Positions 1-12,967 of a DNA stretch of 64,000 bases are shown here, piece by piece. The stretch's first letter is position 1. The number at the start of each line of letters is the position of its first letter. Source of the stretch: Daphnia pulex (Eukaryota; Arthropoda; Branchiopoda; Diplostraca; Daphniidae); NCBI RefSeq assembly GCF_021134715.1, contig NC_060026.1:1364001-1428000 (forward strand), in the 5' to 3' direction. The notes below the pieces were generated by a model. The model was not told the DNA's origin, made no database searches, and was given only the letters and a program-made list of their open reading frames with translations. The translations under genes and the position numbers were made by a program.

Positions 1-494
1 AGAGAGAGAAATTTTTGAGATCGATCCTTACCGGAGTTTGTTGGTAAAAGGATTAGCTGAGTAATTTAAAAAAAAATGAAATAATAGTATACTATAATAG
101 TAAAAAAACGGTTGATGTCGGGAGTGATTTAGAGTGGGGGGCGAGAGAAAAAACAAACAACTGATATGTCCACAAAAACTGGAAAAAAAAGTTTACATCT
201 GGGGAGCATTTGAGCATCGAAAATATTCAACTTTTTCTTTTTTTTTTTCTTCTTTTTATATATGATCGGGAGTGATGAAGGAAATGAAAGGGACACGATC
301 GATTATTGCCGTTCCTTGATCAAAGATTAGAGAGAGATGGGGGGGGGGATAATAATGTAACACCCTGATGCTGGACTCGCTATGTATATATAGTTTTAGA
401 GAGTTTCTTTTTTGTTTTAATTAGTTAGAGATGATTTCGGGGGTAATGTACCTTGTAGTAGTGCAAAGTGTGTGTCATCTCTTTCTTCTTCTTC

Positions 495-3400
495 TCAGTA
501 CCCACCGAAAGCAGCCGGATCTGAATTTCGCTCATCTTTCGGCCCTGCTGATCCTCCTCCTGCACCACCTCCTGCTCCTCCACTTGGACCTCGGCTTCCA
601 TCGAGGGCTTGGTGATTGGCGGCAGCTGCGTTGAGGTAGCTGGCAGCCGCTTGAGTGGTCGTGTACGAAGGGGCGTACGTGGTGCCGTAGGCGTACGAAG
701 TGCTCGGGTGGAAACCGCCGATGACTCCTCCGGATCCTGGCGGATTGTAAGGAGAGAAACCAGATGGCGCCCCGCTATGCGGCGGATGAGGGTACGCCTG
801 GCCGTAACTAGAGTATGGAAAGCCAGCAGCCATGGCAGGACTCCGACCGTTCATTTGAGACGTTGGGAACGACATCGGATACGACACTGTCCCCGTCCTA
901 TTGAAAACTGATTCTTGGCCACCTGACACCAACCGAGAATAAATATCCCCCCCAAAAAAGAAAAAAGAAACAAGGTTACATCACGTCATCATCATTGGCT
1001 AATAATCACCAGAAAATACTAACGGAAATTTGAGATTTTTAATATAATGCAGACTTTTTTTTTCTGTCCAGTGGATAGATGTTGTACCTGGATTGTAGAG
1101 GTTGGGTGGAAAGGATCCTCCATTGGGGGTAGTGTAGTGAGGCGCGTAGTGACCGAATGACGTTGAAGGATAAGAGAAACTAGGCTGGGCAGGGGCTGTA
1201 CTGTAGTGACCGAAACTCGTCGACACGGCCACGGGTTGCTGACCATGTAAGCCGTTTGGGTGTTGTTGCTGCTGCTGTTGCTGTTGATGCTGTTGTTGTT
1301 GATTCTGCTCTCCATCGGCCATGTTTGGAATTTGGTCCACCAACGATTCCAGACCTGATAAGCTCTTACTTGCAACATCCTGTTGGGAGGAGAACAAGAT
1401 GGAAAAAGAGAAACGTTTGAAACGAGAACGGAAAAAGACACGACGTTGGGTGACACGAAATGACCTTTACTTGATTGGGGACGTGATAAGCGACTGCCGG
1501 TGGCGTAGGCCTGTAAGCCATGGGCTGCGGAGTGCCCGGATGACTCCTGGGAGGAGGTGGGTGGTGCTGCTGCTCGGCCGCTTTGCTACTGCTGCTGCTG
1601 TTGACACCGGGAGAAGTCATTTGGTGATGCCTGGAATCGCCGTTCAATTCGGCCGGTGTGGCCCTGTGTTCCGTTTTCGGATGGCCTTCCCTCATCCTGT
1701 CGCTTACGAAGAGGAAATCAATTAGCCAATTCCGTCCGTTTGTCCATCAAAATGGATGGAAAATTTTGAGACTCACCCTGGATCGAATTCCAATTGACGA
1801 GGCGATGACGTGGCCGGTTGAGGTGTTGATGATGTGGATTGATGGGGAGACATGTCGTTACAAAGTCCCGATAGCGGCCCTCCTCCGACATTGCTGGACG
1901 CCCGTCCGTAATAGTCGAGAGCGTGAGAATGTTGTTGCTGACTGGAGGCGGAGGATGATGATGACGGGTGGTTGATTACACTGGGTTGATTATTGACAAA
2001 AGAGTGGCCGGCCATGCTGGAGTAGCTGGACGGGGCAGGTGAGTGGGGCCCGCGATTAGTCTCCAGGTGAGAGTGATTGGAGCTGCTGCTGCCGCCACCT
2101 CCGCCAAATGAATTGCTCAAACCTCCGTTGGCATCCATCATCTGCGGGACTGGGCGGACCTCGTCCGTTCGGATCTTTTTCGGGCGCCCTCGCTTTTTCT
2201 TTGGCGGCTGGCCGTTGACAAAGTCGGCGCCGTTCATGGCAGTAGACGAGCTGGACGTCGCAGCCGAAACACTCGACTGCTTCACCGGGGTAGGAGCTGT
2301 TGTTCCGTCCGCTCGAATTTTCTTGGGCCGCCCACGTTTCTTTTTCACCGGGACCTGGCCACCCATTCCGTCCTCAATTGGAAGCAAGGCAGGGAGATTC
2401 ATTGGCTGTTGTTGTTGCTCAGAGTCTACCGAGAACTCGCTGGCTCCTACTAGGGCCGGCAAGTCATCAGACGATAGGGAATCAACTGCCGGAATTAAAA
2501 AGACAATCATTAGACATTATTGAAAGAATGGAAATAACAAATGAAATGGTTGGACGACGTACCTTTTAAATGTTCACTAATTTCCGTGCCGTCGTCAGCG
2601 GCCCGGATCTTTGGATCGTTGAAGATCACCTCATTCTCATCGATTTCGGGAATGAGGCCGTTGAGGTAGTCGCGGAACTTTTTCAGCGCAGAGTAAAACG
2701 GCACCTTGTCCATGGCTCTGGGCAGTTGAGCGCATCGGGCACTCGAAGACGGCATCACCCAAATGAACTATAGTGGGGAAGGGAAAAGAAGACACGGACC
2801 AGTTAAGGAAAGACACAACTCAAAACCCGTTATCAAGTTAATCTAGTTAGGAGCGTGTACACAGAGAAAGAGACAAGCGAGCACAAGGGATGAGGAGAGG
2901 TCAAAAACTTTTTGGCGCGTCTTGTTCATCTTCGCTAGTTGTTGTAAAACAAAAAGTGGTGGTGGGGTTGGCATGTAATCTGATAAAGGAAAACGGGAAA
3001 AAAGTTTTTGCTCCTCCTTTCACGGTTGGGCTGAAAACAAACTCACTGTATTCGTTCCGTCAATACATTCGGGCTGCTTGCCGAAGGTGAACTCCTTCTT
3101 GCCGCTAAAGACTTCGTAGATACCTTTGCCGTTAAAGACGGCAATCTTTGGCCGGTACTGCTGTAACTTTTCCAGTAATATCCGGCCGCCTACAAGCGTG
3201 AAGACATAAATTATAATTCTCCCCTTTTTTTTTTTACTTTACAAATTTTATGTCAAATTTTTATGATGAAGGAAAAAAGATTTAAGACTTGAAAGAAATT
3301 ATACGTGTAGGATAATACCTTCTCGGATTTCTTTGCGAGTCAGATCGGCGCTACCCTTTGTAGCTCTGGCTACCATATTGGTGAATCCGATGCCAAAATG

Positions 3401-4691
3401 CATCAGTTTAAAGTCATCATCGGCCGTCATCGGTTCCGGAACAAGGCCGGCTAGATACAGGCACTTCCCTGTTGGCGGCACACAAACGTTTAACTACGTC
3501 AATAAAATGTTGTAATGAAAATTCGTTTTTTATGATTATTATTACAGAAATGGTTGCCCGGCCCTGCGTAATGATGTCCTTTGTATGCAGCGAAAAGGCC
3601 CGGATTAATTCCAATCTAATGAAAATGTGGAGATGATATACAAACAATCAATTGCGATTTTTCTGGGGATATATAAAAAGCCATTCGAAATCAAAATGGC
3701 GACTCTTACGATAACGACGTCCAAGTTTGAGGCCAGATGATCTGGGAGTGTTCTAGACCGAACTTCCTCCTCAGTCATGCCGTTGAATCGGTCATGTCTT
3801 CGCCTCTGTTTGTAATGCTCAGATTTGGTGTACTTCCGTTTGCCTGGCTGGCCGTCGGCGGCGTCAGCTCCGACCGGGAGAATGCTGTCCATTGTCATTG
3901 GCGGCAGTGGCAGTGGCTCAACGTCCCTATGCGCAAAAGAGAAAGGACTGCACGATAAACAAACAAAAACAAAAACAAAAAAACATGGAGGAGGAAGTCG
4001 AAAAATTCAGATTTCTGAGTCATCTCGATAATCAAAATCAATATTGATATAATACCTTGGGACTGGTTCGGGTAGGATTTTCTTCTTTCGTCCACGCTTT
4101 TTAGGTGCTGGACCCGTGGTGGGCTCAGTTTTGATTGACTCGACAGCGGCAGGTGCAACTGCACTTCTGTTTGCCCCTGTTTCTTCATCAACAAAACTGT
4201 ATGGATCTTCTGTGTTCTCATCTTTGTACACTGGACCACCTAGATTGCAGAGAATGGAAATGAAACCCAACGACCAACTTGACTGAAATGAGTCATTTCT
4301 TCATTATACCTGTGTTCGATGGCATCATGCTGTAGTGGGATGGAGGGTTAAGGCTCATTCCTCCATCCATCCCGTGCCCATAGTGATGTGGATGGTGGTG
4401 TTGATTCATGTGGGGGTTCGGGATCTGTGGCTGGGCCTGTGGGTAGTGAACGGGATGGTGGTGGTTCTCTGGGCCAGGACCATTCTGATGAGGTGGCCCA
4501 TAGTGATGATGGTGGTGAGAAGCTAGATGATCGTAAGTGTGTTGAGGCTCTCCATAGTGCATGTATGGATTGTAGTGATGATTGGCGTAGGTGCCATCAT
4601 TGATGGCATAGTTGTAGTCGTACCCATTGTTGCCCATTGGTTCATTCTTCACGTAACTGAGATGGTGATCACAACGGTTAGGCCCTGCCAT
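495..4691 (-). CDS. Tdg: Thymine-DNA glycosylase (TDG/Thd1) with AT-hooks and long low-complexity tail
   Basis: Base-excision repair enzyme that removes thymine or uracil (and in vertebrates oxidised 5-methylcytosine) from mismatches in nuclear DNA. Eleven exons assembled in phase: 4691-4310, 4239-4056, 3926-3710, 3615-3546, 3468-3319, 3189-3047, 2767-2563, 2485-1777, 1696-1471, 1379-1088, 922-495; about 1001 aa. The core is unmistakable: RTLPD near residue 247, GINPGL with the catalytic Asn at 265, [24 protein letters not shown] and [10 protein letters not shown] near 387. The N-terminus is His/Asn/Tyr-rich. One AT-hook-like KKRGRKKK (about 175) precedes the core and two RGRPKK hooks (about 500 and 548) follow it, then Ser/Gly/Gln-rich sequence with poly-Q. 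Vertebrate TDG is about 410 aa; Drosophila Thd1 is also greatly enlarged. The start is uncertain: the frame stays open upstream, with another Met at 4757 and more beyond. Confidence 0.93.
1261..1302 (-). repeat. Poly-glutamine (CAG/CAA) tract inside TDG exon 10
   Basis: The plus strand shows runs of TTG and CTG triplets, encoding about a dozen Gln broken by one His (residues about 789-801 of the TDG protein). Mixed CAA/CAG codons should limit length instability. Confidence 0.85.
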
Positions 4692-4757
4692 CGAGTGCTG
4701 GAAAAACCAGAAATCAAACCAGAGAAACGAAAACTTACGGAGTGTTGTGGAGTCCAT

Positions 4758-7700
4758 GAAGGGCCTCCTGGGCAGCCATGATATCCAATCTTTGGTTTCA
4801 GTAAACGAAACTGCCGTTTTTATGTGTGAACGAGGGAAACTCACAGATTTCAACAAAAAAAAGAAATATATAGATGTGTATCCAAGATGGGGGTTCGAGA
4901 AAGAATCACAGTGGCGCTCGAGTTTCAGACTTTCGACCACAAAGCTCTTGAAGCCGAGGCGCGATCTGTCTGATGGCTGCAATCGTTCATCATTTTGGTG
5001 TGTACTGCGTGTATGGCTGCTCGAAAAGAAATCTTTTTTTTGCCCACTCTCAAGTCACTACGGTGTTCCTGCTGTTTGACGCAAGGTGATGCAGACTAGC
5101 CAACATGTCAACACCAAACAATGGATGAAAAATCGGGGTGGACCACTATATCGATAGAGGGCTGGATATATAGCTGGTCGTCGTTCTCTCTTCAATATTA
5201 ACGATACACACACACAACACACACGCAGACACACACACAAACCATGAGCAGCTGAGCTCTCAGTTCATCTACTGAAAGTACAACGCAACTTTCTCTCGGG
5301 CTCTCCTTTGCACTTGGCATCAAACAACTTGGCTCCGCCCACTAGCTGGCCCGAGCTCTCGGCGCGTCAGACTGGTTTTTCACTGACGGGTTTATATGTT
5401 GTACGTCTCTCTCTCTTTCTCTGGCCACCATACGCAAAAAGATGAAGAAGAAATGAGGGTTTTTCTCAAGATACTTTGGCCGAGATAAATATTCTTTGGT
5501 TTGGTGGTGGTGGCTGGGGTTGCTGCTCAGCACCAACCAGCTATAGTCGAAAATGTAGATTTTTCTAAACCATATTTTTTGATAGATTTCGCCGTTTGAA
5601 ATCTAAATGGCCTCGGACGGAACATTACAGACGGTTTTTTTTATGTTTTTCCCTTTTTTTGGGGGCCCTTTTCTTTCTTTTAATGGCGGTGATAAAATAA
5701 TATTAGCGTCCGGGGGTTAGCGAAGGGAAGAAGAAGAAGGCTAGAAAAACAAAACACTAACGCCATCCGCATATATAGACTTTTCTACACACACTGCACT
5801 GGGGCTGGGTGGAAAAGCTAGTGAGTGACTCTGGCACGACCTTGGCTATCGTGTACACACTCGTCCGTCGTGATGGCGAAGGAAAGAGGGGGGAGGAAGG
5901 CGGCGTTTGTGTTAGAGGACTAGCAAAGAAGAAGTAGAAGAAGAAGAGAGAAAATGAGCATGAAAAAAGAACCTCGGGCGTGTTCTAAACCTCGCTCTCA
6001 GCACATATATACCCGTCGAATGTGTGTGTGTGTAGTTACTGGTCACACATAAAACTCAAGGTGAATAATGTTGCAATAGCACAAATAACTGGCAGTTCTT
6101 TTTTAACTCTCAGTGTCTCAGAAAATTCCCGACCGATGGTGGTGGGCAATGGCCGACGTGAGTTATGTAGTTTCTCAACTCCCAGTGATGATCATCTCAA
6201 AATCTATTCGCATATAAATGTAGTATACTATAGATATCTCTCCCCCCGCATTTCAAAGATTACAATCTTCTTGACATTTCTTTTTAAAAAGAGAGAGAAA
6301 AAAAGAAATGCAGTTATGAACGGTTGACTGGACACGGTCACGTTGACTCGGTCCCCTCCCTCCCTACTCCCCCCCATTGGAAATGGTCGGGGGCACACAC
6401 AGGGAAAAAGCTGCCGCGGGCCGCTCGGGCTCTGGTGATCATCGGTTACGACCGAAAAAAGAAACGAAAGAAGAAGAAGAAGGTTAGAATATAGTGTGGT
6501 AAGAAAGAAGAAGGGAAGAAGAGGAATGAAGAAAAACGGGCCGGATGACCGAGGGGGGTTATTTCGAAACGGGGCTCAGGTAAAAACTCATAAAATAAAA
6601 TAAAGGTCCATGCACACATTTCTCAAAAAAGTCTCCCCCCTCTTAACAGCCCCGAGGTGTACCACCTCACCCGAAAATAAGTTGAAATCGTTTTGTCGTC
6701 TGTAATAAAATCAGGAAAGCCACCCCCCTTCAATAAGGAGAGAGTTGTATGCACGCTAATCGATGGTCAATAAAAATGTTTAAAAAACACAAAATGGCGG
6801 TCGTGATTATCTATCCATTTTAGGGTGGGATAAAATTGAAGAAAAATCTATGTTTCAATTTCATCAAAACGAAAATGTAGTATAAGAAGTAAAACGATGA
6901 ACTTTGCTTTCAATCTATATAACGCCCACTACTACCCCCCGCCCGCCACCCGTTTTTCGGTGTGGGGCTTTGGTCGCTTTTTACTGTGACGTAGTAGTAG
7001 GACGCGCGCGGCCATTATTGATTTTACCTGAGCCCCTCTCGGCTCTCGGCTTTTTTTTCAACGTTCAAATAGGAGAAAAAAATTCGGGAGCGTCGGCAGC
7101 AGCGGCCTAAAAGTCTGACGCTCTCGTTAGAAAACGAACCTAAATGAGAGAGCGATGGGCGTGGCCTTTTTTAGGATATGGCCGTTTCCTGTTTCCGTTT
7201 TTTTTCATCCGTCATCTTCATCATCCATCCATCCATCGCGAAAGGGACCCCGCGTAATAAGTTGCACAGGGGTAGGGGGGGGAGGCTAGCTGCGGTCGGC
7301 GGATGGAGTGGGAGGAGCCTACATATTCATCTAACAGATTTTCTTCTTATTTCCAACAGCCACTTGAAGGAGTGAGCTGCTGTTTCAAGTGCGTAGTTTT
7401 CAAGAGGTTCTTTTTCTTACTCCGGAACCGAACGATGGATGCGCTCCAAAGTTTTTATTTGTTTCGATTTTCGATGGGGCCGGGCGATGATTATTAATAA
7501 ATTTTCGATTCGTAGTAGAGACGACGAGATGGTGGTGAGAAATAATTAAGCGACGCCGAGTTGCCAATTTGAACCGCTAGGCGCCGTGGCGCTACTGGGC
7601 AATCCCCCCCTCACCAACTCCACGATCCGAAAAGTTCCCCGGAGGAGCAACTGAATCTGTTATCGAGCGGCCAGGGCAGCAGCAGCAGCAGTAGTCCACC

Positions 7701-7976
7701 GAGCTCTTCTCTCTGTTCCTCCTCTCTTCCGTCTGATTCTTCCGACTCGATTCACTTCTCTCTCTCTTTCTCTCCTCCTCCTCCTCCTCTTCTTCCGTCT
7801 TTGGTGGCGTCGTGACGTCATTACATCAATAACTGCCGGCTCCTGCTGCTACCTCTCAAACCCTACACCAGGCGGCCATAGCTCCAACAGGGACTTTCGC
7901 TCCGTTCCGTCCATCTTCCAGCCCGAGCCCAGCGTCGTCGTTCAATTCCAGCCGACACCACACGCAACAAAGAGCC
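4758..7976. other. Intergenic region between TDG and the Ly6 gene
   Basis: No convincing coding exon on either strand. It holds the 5' flank of TDG, a CA/CACACA simple repeat near 5205-5240, several GAAGAA/CTTCTT purine-pyrimidine tracts (about 5730-5960, 6460-6530), and a CT-rich stretch (about 7700-7800) that is probably leader of the downstream Ly6 gene. Both genes diverge from here, so promoters of both should lie inside it. Confidence 0.6.
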
Positions 7977-8896
7977 ATGGGTGCGTCTCTCAAGGCCAGC
8001 AGCTACTACACCGCAGCAGTGTCGTCCTTGGTGGCCTTATGGCTGATCCTGATCGTTATCGCCCCAACAGGTTTTGCAACATTTCACTTAAACGTTGTCC
8101 TCCCTCCTCCCACCTAAAGATAAAATGGTGGTGTCTCGATTCCGGTTTATTCCGGGCTGTGCGTGTGTTAGTTTCTTTCAGCATCTGACCATTTTCGTTT
8201 TGCGTTTTCTTCTTCTTGCCCAATAGCCGAGGGGAGCATCAGTTGCTACACGTGCTCATCTCGCAATGGCACCGACATGAGCTGCGAAGATCCTTTCCAT
8301 CCGGCCATGTCCGATTACAAAATCGGTTGCATGGTGCCCAAAGAAGGTCACGTGGGCAAATTTCCGGCCAATTTCTGCGTTAAAGTTGTCGGCACAGTCT
8401 GTAAGTTTTCCTCAGAATTCTAATAATAAATCGCCGATGAGTCTCTTGACGACCTTGTCTTCTAGTTGATTAACATTTTTCTCTTCGTGCGATGTGATTG
8501 ACTTGACGACATTGACTTTTCTCTCGACTGGCCAATAATAATATTTGGTTTTTCGGTTGTTGTACACTTTCAACGAACCGTTAGATGGCACCAGGGAGAA
8601 GCTAGTCATCCGAACCTGTACCCTGGAAAACGTAAATATATAAATAATAATAATAATATTATAAAAAACAAACAAACAATTTGAATTTTTTAAAATTACA
8701 GATGGAGAACCAGTGCGGAGAATTCAAATACGAACACGAAAGTCTGGCCGGATGCATTCTGACTTGCCAGAGCGACGGATGCAATGCGGCAACCAAAAAC
8801 CTGATGCTGCCCAGTTTCGCCACCGCTTCCTCATTCTTCCTCATCTACAGCGCAATAACTCTACTAGTCAACGCGTCACCATCAGCATCAGTCTGA
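7977..8896 (+). CDS. Ly6/uPAR-domain GPI-anchored protein (quiver/crooked-like)
   Basis: Small extracellular three-finger protein; insect relatives act at septate junctions or modulate ion channels. Four exons in phase: 7977-8070, 8227-8400, 8585-8631, 8702-8896; 169 aa. An N-terminal hydrophobic signal segment (about residues 13-30) is followed by ISCYTCSS, typical of the family start, a CEDPFHPAM segment, several further Cys, then a closing LTCQSDGCNAA, the conserved CN end of the Ly6 fold. A hydrophobic C-terminal tail (SSFFLIYSAITLLV) fits a GPI-anchor signal. The 47 bp exon 3 (GTREKLVIRTCTLEN) was recovered from phase and family pattern. The conserved EDPFHPA and KLVIRTC segments suggest the crooked/crimpled-type clade rather than quiver proper, but this cannot be settled by eye. 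Confidence 0.85.
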
Positions 8897-9109
8897 TGAT
8901 GAACCGGAAAAACAATTTCCTAAATGAAAAATTCAACGTACAATTTTTAAATAATTCAAGTCGAAAATTTGTTTTCTTCCGTCGTCATTTCTTTGTGGGG
9001 TTTTTCTCGATCCGAAAAAATAATCCTTTTTCCATTGTATTTAATATTAATTGTAAACAAAATGAAAGTAAATGAAAAAGTGTTTCACCGCTTTCGATTG
9101 GTTAATTCT

Positions 9110-9115
9110 AATAAA
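9110..9115 (+). terminator. AATAAA polyadenylation signal, Ly6 gene
   Basis: Canonical AATAAA 214 bp after the Ly6 stop codon and 44 bp before the stop codon of the convergent WASHC4 gene, so the two 3' ends almost meet. Confidence 0.5.
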
Positions 9116-9158
9116 CTTGTTCGATCCACGACGGTGTTATTTGAGAATGTGAAAGAGA

Positions 9159-12100
9159 CTAGATGGAAGATGCTGGAATAACGGGCCGTTCGTGGCGGAA
9201 AAAGATCCTGGCGCTGTTCAAGTTGTAGAATAACAAATCAAATTCCTGTCAAACGAATAAAAATCATAAAATTATGTGACAAGGATTTGATTTCCAGCTT
9301 TTACCTGTCGATAAGTTTCTAATCGGTGGAGGGTCAGACTCAGCGTGTCCTGACTGGCCTGCGATTGGAGTCCGGCCATTTTCCTTTCGCGCTCGAAAAA
9401 TTCCCTGACGGATGAGAACCACTGCAGGGCGTCGAAATCCTTCCACTGGTCCAGAACGGAGAGGCAGTAAGCCAATCCCATGGCCAGTCCGTCGTCGGTG
9501 AAGGTGCACGTTTCCTGCTTGTTCTTCTTCATCAGCTTCTCCTTGCAGGTGACGATGTGTTCGACGTAGTTGACCGTCAGCGGCGGAACGATGACGTAAA
9601 AATGGCGCAAGTGAGAGTGGCGAGGATCGCGGAAAAACGGCCGGAAGACGTCCACCAGCAGTTTGAAATAGTCGGAACTCTCGGATAGATTCTGAGCCAG
9701 ATCGTCCAGCACCTTGTCCAGGGCTTTGCTGGACAGTTCGGATAGGCTAGAGAGAGCCGGATTAGATTTAGCTAAGGATTCGAATAATCCATCGGCCATG
9801 TCCATCGTATCGTTGTGGTTTTTAAGGCTACTGGCACTGCTGCCCAGTTGATGATCCAGTCCAGTTTCATTGAGATAAACCAATTCCGCCAAATCCGGAA
9901 CCGGAGCTGGCAAAAAAAAAAATAATTCATTTTGTGTTGAACATCTTTTTAATCCGGCCGGAATGATGAATAATACCACAGGATTCGGCACTGCAATGGA
10001 TGGATCCACTTCTCAACATCCTGACGTAGCCCAAAGCGTTTCCGAGATGGGTAATGAGTATGCGGAATTGGTCCAGATAACTCAATCCGATGGAATTGAG
10101 TCCCAATTTGCGGATGCCCCGATGGAACTTCTCGGCGCGCTCGTACGGATATCGGAGTGCCGAATCTTTGCCTTGGCTCAGCTCGCGCAAATAACGAGCA
10201 TCTTTCATCAGCCGCGACTTGATGTGCTCGTCGTACAGGAACCTTTTTTGGGCGGGAAAAATTCAAACGGTTCAACATTTAAAAAATAAAATAAAAGTCT
10301 GAAAATTTCATTTACTGAGAAAAGACGAAAAACTTTTTGCGGAGAAACTGGTAGGTGAAATTGACGGCCGTGTTGACGACGCCGGACCCGTGGGTCCTGA
10401 TGGAATTGGCCGCGTGTTTGATGCCGATCGTGCTCAAGTGTTTGCTGGTGCTCGACTGCTCGACAAAGAACTGGTTGTTGAGATTGTAGCCGAAACGGGC
10501 CACAAACAGGTGAATGTTGCGCATGATTTCCAGGACGTCGAGCCCTTGCTCCAGGGTCTGGCTGGGCAGCCGGTCGGGCAGCGGCTTCAGGTTGAAAGCC
10601 AATCCGGCCAAGAGTCTCATCTGGCCGTACTTGCGCCAATCGTGAGAGGCCAAAGCGGCCAGATTGTAGAACGTCTGGCCGAGATAGTGTTCCACCCGGT
10701 GGGGAACGCTCAGCTGCTCGTGCCGGCCCAGGGGCAAGTCGCCCAGGGCGCTCAAACAAGGCGACTCTTTGAACGGGTTGCGGGGCGTCGGGTGGAGATG
10801 GGCGTGCGACTGGATCCGTAATTCCGTCTCGACCGAGGCGCACAGGGGCTCCAAAATATGGACGTCCAGGGCTCGGCGGATGAATTTCTGATGGCCTTCC
10901 ACCAGCTGTCGAGGATTGGCCAGATGCTTGACGCTGGCCAGAGCCGATTCACAGTCCATGACGGCCATCAGAGTCTGTCCAATCCGGGACGATTCGAAGC
11001 GTCTTTCACGGGCTTCCGGCAGGTAAGTGTTGAGGAGAGATTTGTGCCAGTAAAAGACTTCGCAATCGGCCAGGTAACTCAAGCGGTGGCGTATGCCAAC
11101 GGAAAGCAGCTCCATCTTCTGGAGGCGATGGGCCAGCAAGGACAATTCTTCGTCCTGGAAGGCGGTGCAGGCTATGGCCAGCGAAATCCTGGCCGTCGAA
11201 ACACGGGATGATGTGCAGGGACCTTTCAGGACTCGCTGGGCCAACGCCAGAGCCGCGCTGACCGTCTTCCGGGGACGTTTCTTGCTGCTCTTCTCGCCGG
11301 CTAATCGCTTGGCGGCCAACTGGACTACGTCGGAGACGGAACGACGGAGCTGCTGTTGCAGGTGCATCCAGGCTTGAGGGTAATCCGTCAGCTGTTTCTC
11401 GATGGCCTTTTGCAAGGTCTTGATGAGCTCAAACGTCTGAAAGGCGGCCATGACTGTGCCTTTGGAAATGACTGGCTGGATGGCCAAGTGGAGGTTCAAT
11501 ATCAGACGGACGACGCCGCTCAGTTTGGCCACGTAGCGAAGTCCCTGCAGGACCAAACAGCACTGATTGGTCAATTCTTCTTGACTGTTGACGTGCTGGC
11601 CGCTCAGCCTCGACAGCCAGAGGACGATTTTCGTGTTCCACATTTGAAGGTCTTTGGCCAGCTGCTGGGAACGCTGGCGGACGTACTGGAACCGGGCAGA
11701 GCCGACACTTTCCAGCATTTTGCTATCGACGGCCCGGTCTCCACGGGGTAGATAGAGCGACAAGAATTGGTCAGGGAACCACAGACACGACCCGACCAGA
11801 GGGACGGCCATGATGGAATTTTTGGCGACATCCAGGATGGTCTTGAGCTGGCGGTTGTCCACTTTCAGGCCAATGTGAGCGTGCAGGACAAACAGGCAGA
11901 CGATGCTGAGGAACTTTTGCATGTTCTCGTAATTGTCCCGCTCGCCTTCCTTGTCCAGACGGAACGATAATTCTTCGAGGAAGCCCTTGACGTTGGCTGA
12001 AATCTCGTCCAGCAAGACTTTGTTGTTGCTGGTGGGGAAACTCTGGTTCATGCATCGGAGGAAGAGCGTGCCCGAAAGAGTTTTCTCGGTGATTTCGTCG

Positions 12101-12967
12101 AGCGACAAGTCCAGCAGCCGCAAATCTTCCGGCGTCGTGTCGAAATTGGAGGCGTTGTGTTGAATGGATCGAACTACATGCTGCAGCTGAGCAACATGTT
12201 CCCTCAGCAAGTTGTTTCGGTTAATGATGGAATCCAAATTCACAAGGATTGACTGAAAAGCAAAGAGTGTGTGTTAGTTTCGGGATATTTTTGAGAGAAA
12301 AGTTGAGAATTAAAATACCAGCACACATCCCATTCTTTCGAAAATGATTTTGAAATGGGTTTCGCCAATCTCAAAGTATTTTGGTCCAGCGTCTGAGCTG
12401 CAGTACAATCTTGAAAGCTGGCCCACCATGTTTTTGATCACTTTGTAGCAATAGTTGACGTAGCTCAACAACTTTTGCAATGTTTCGACCATTCTACCGG
12501 CACATGCATGGCCCTCTCCAGACTGCAGAGCTTTCTCGTCCACACCCTCACCGTAATAGAGGAGAGGGTAATAGAAGGACCTCCCCTCTTCAACCAGAAA
12601 GTCCATCTCGCTGACTAAATGCCCCAAAGCCAGGACGACTTTTCTCAGCTCTTCGTGATCAGAGTGGACAAGGTCGACTAGGGAGATGTCTTCGCTGGGA
12701 ACTAAATCCAGACTGACTGTCTGACTGACATTTTCCTTGCTCAAATTTTCGTGAATTTGACACACAGCTTCCAGATCCGAGCCACACTTGACCATGAACT
12801 CGCTATATTCTCTTGCAACATATTCTTTGGCCACCTCTACATTAAAAAAAGGGCAAAAGATTAGTGAAACTGATTACCACAACTAAAAAAGAAACCAACT
12901 CACTTTCTGCGGCATATCTCCCATACTCGTGGTTGGAAACTGTCGAGTTCCCATTCATCCCTACCAT
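9159..12967 (-). CDS. WASHC4: WASH complex subunit 4 (SWIP / WASHC4)
   Basis: Subunit of the pentameric WASH complex that activates Arp2/3 on endosomes for retromer-dependent sorting. Six exons in phase: 12967-12904, 12836-12319, 12252-10316, 10242-9977, 9906-9305, 9245-9159; about 1157 aa against about 1173 in human. Landmarks match the human protein in order: [120 protein letters not shown]. The last exon, 28 codons ending [20 protein letters not shown], was found from the donor after RLETYRQ and matches the conserved SSARIFFR end. Nothing is truncated. It is a housekeeping gene that converges on the Ly6 gene. Confidence 0.96.

Noticed and set aside
5205-5240. Regulatory or CRISPR-like repeat array
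   Set aside because: Simple CA microsatellite; no spaced repeats of CRISPR type anywhere in the window.
10208-12055. Long open frames on other frames and strands across WASHC4
   Set aside because: They lie inside the confidently assigned WASHC4 coding exon and show no family motifs; GC-rich coding shadow.
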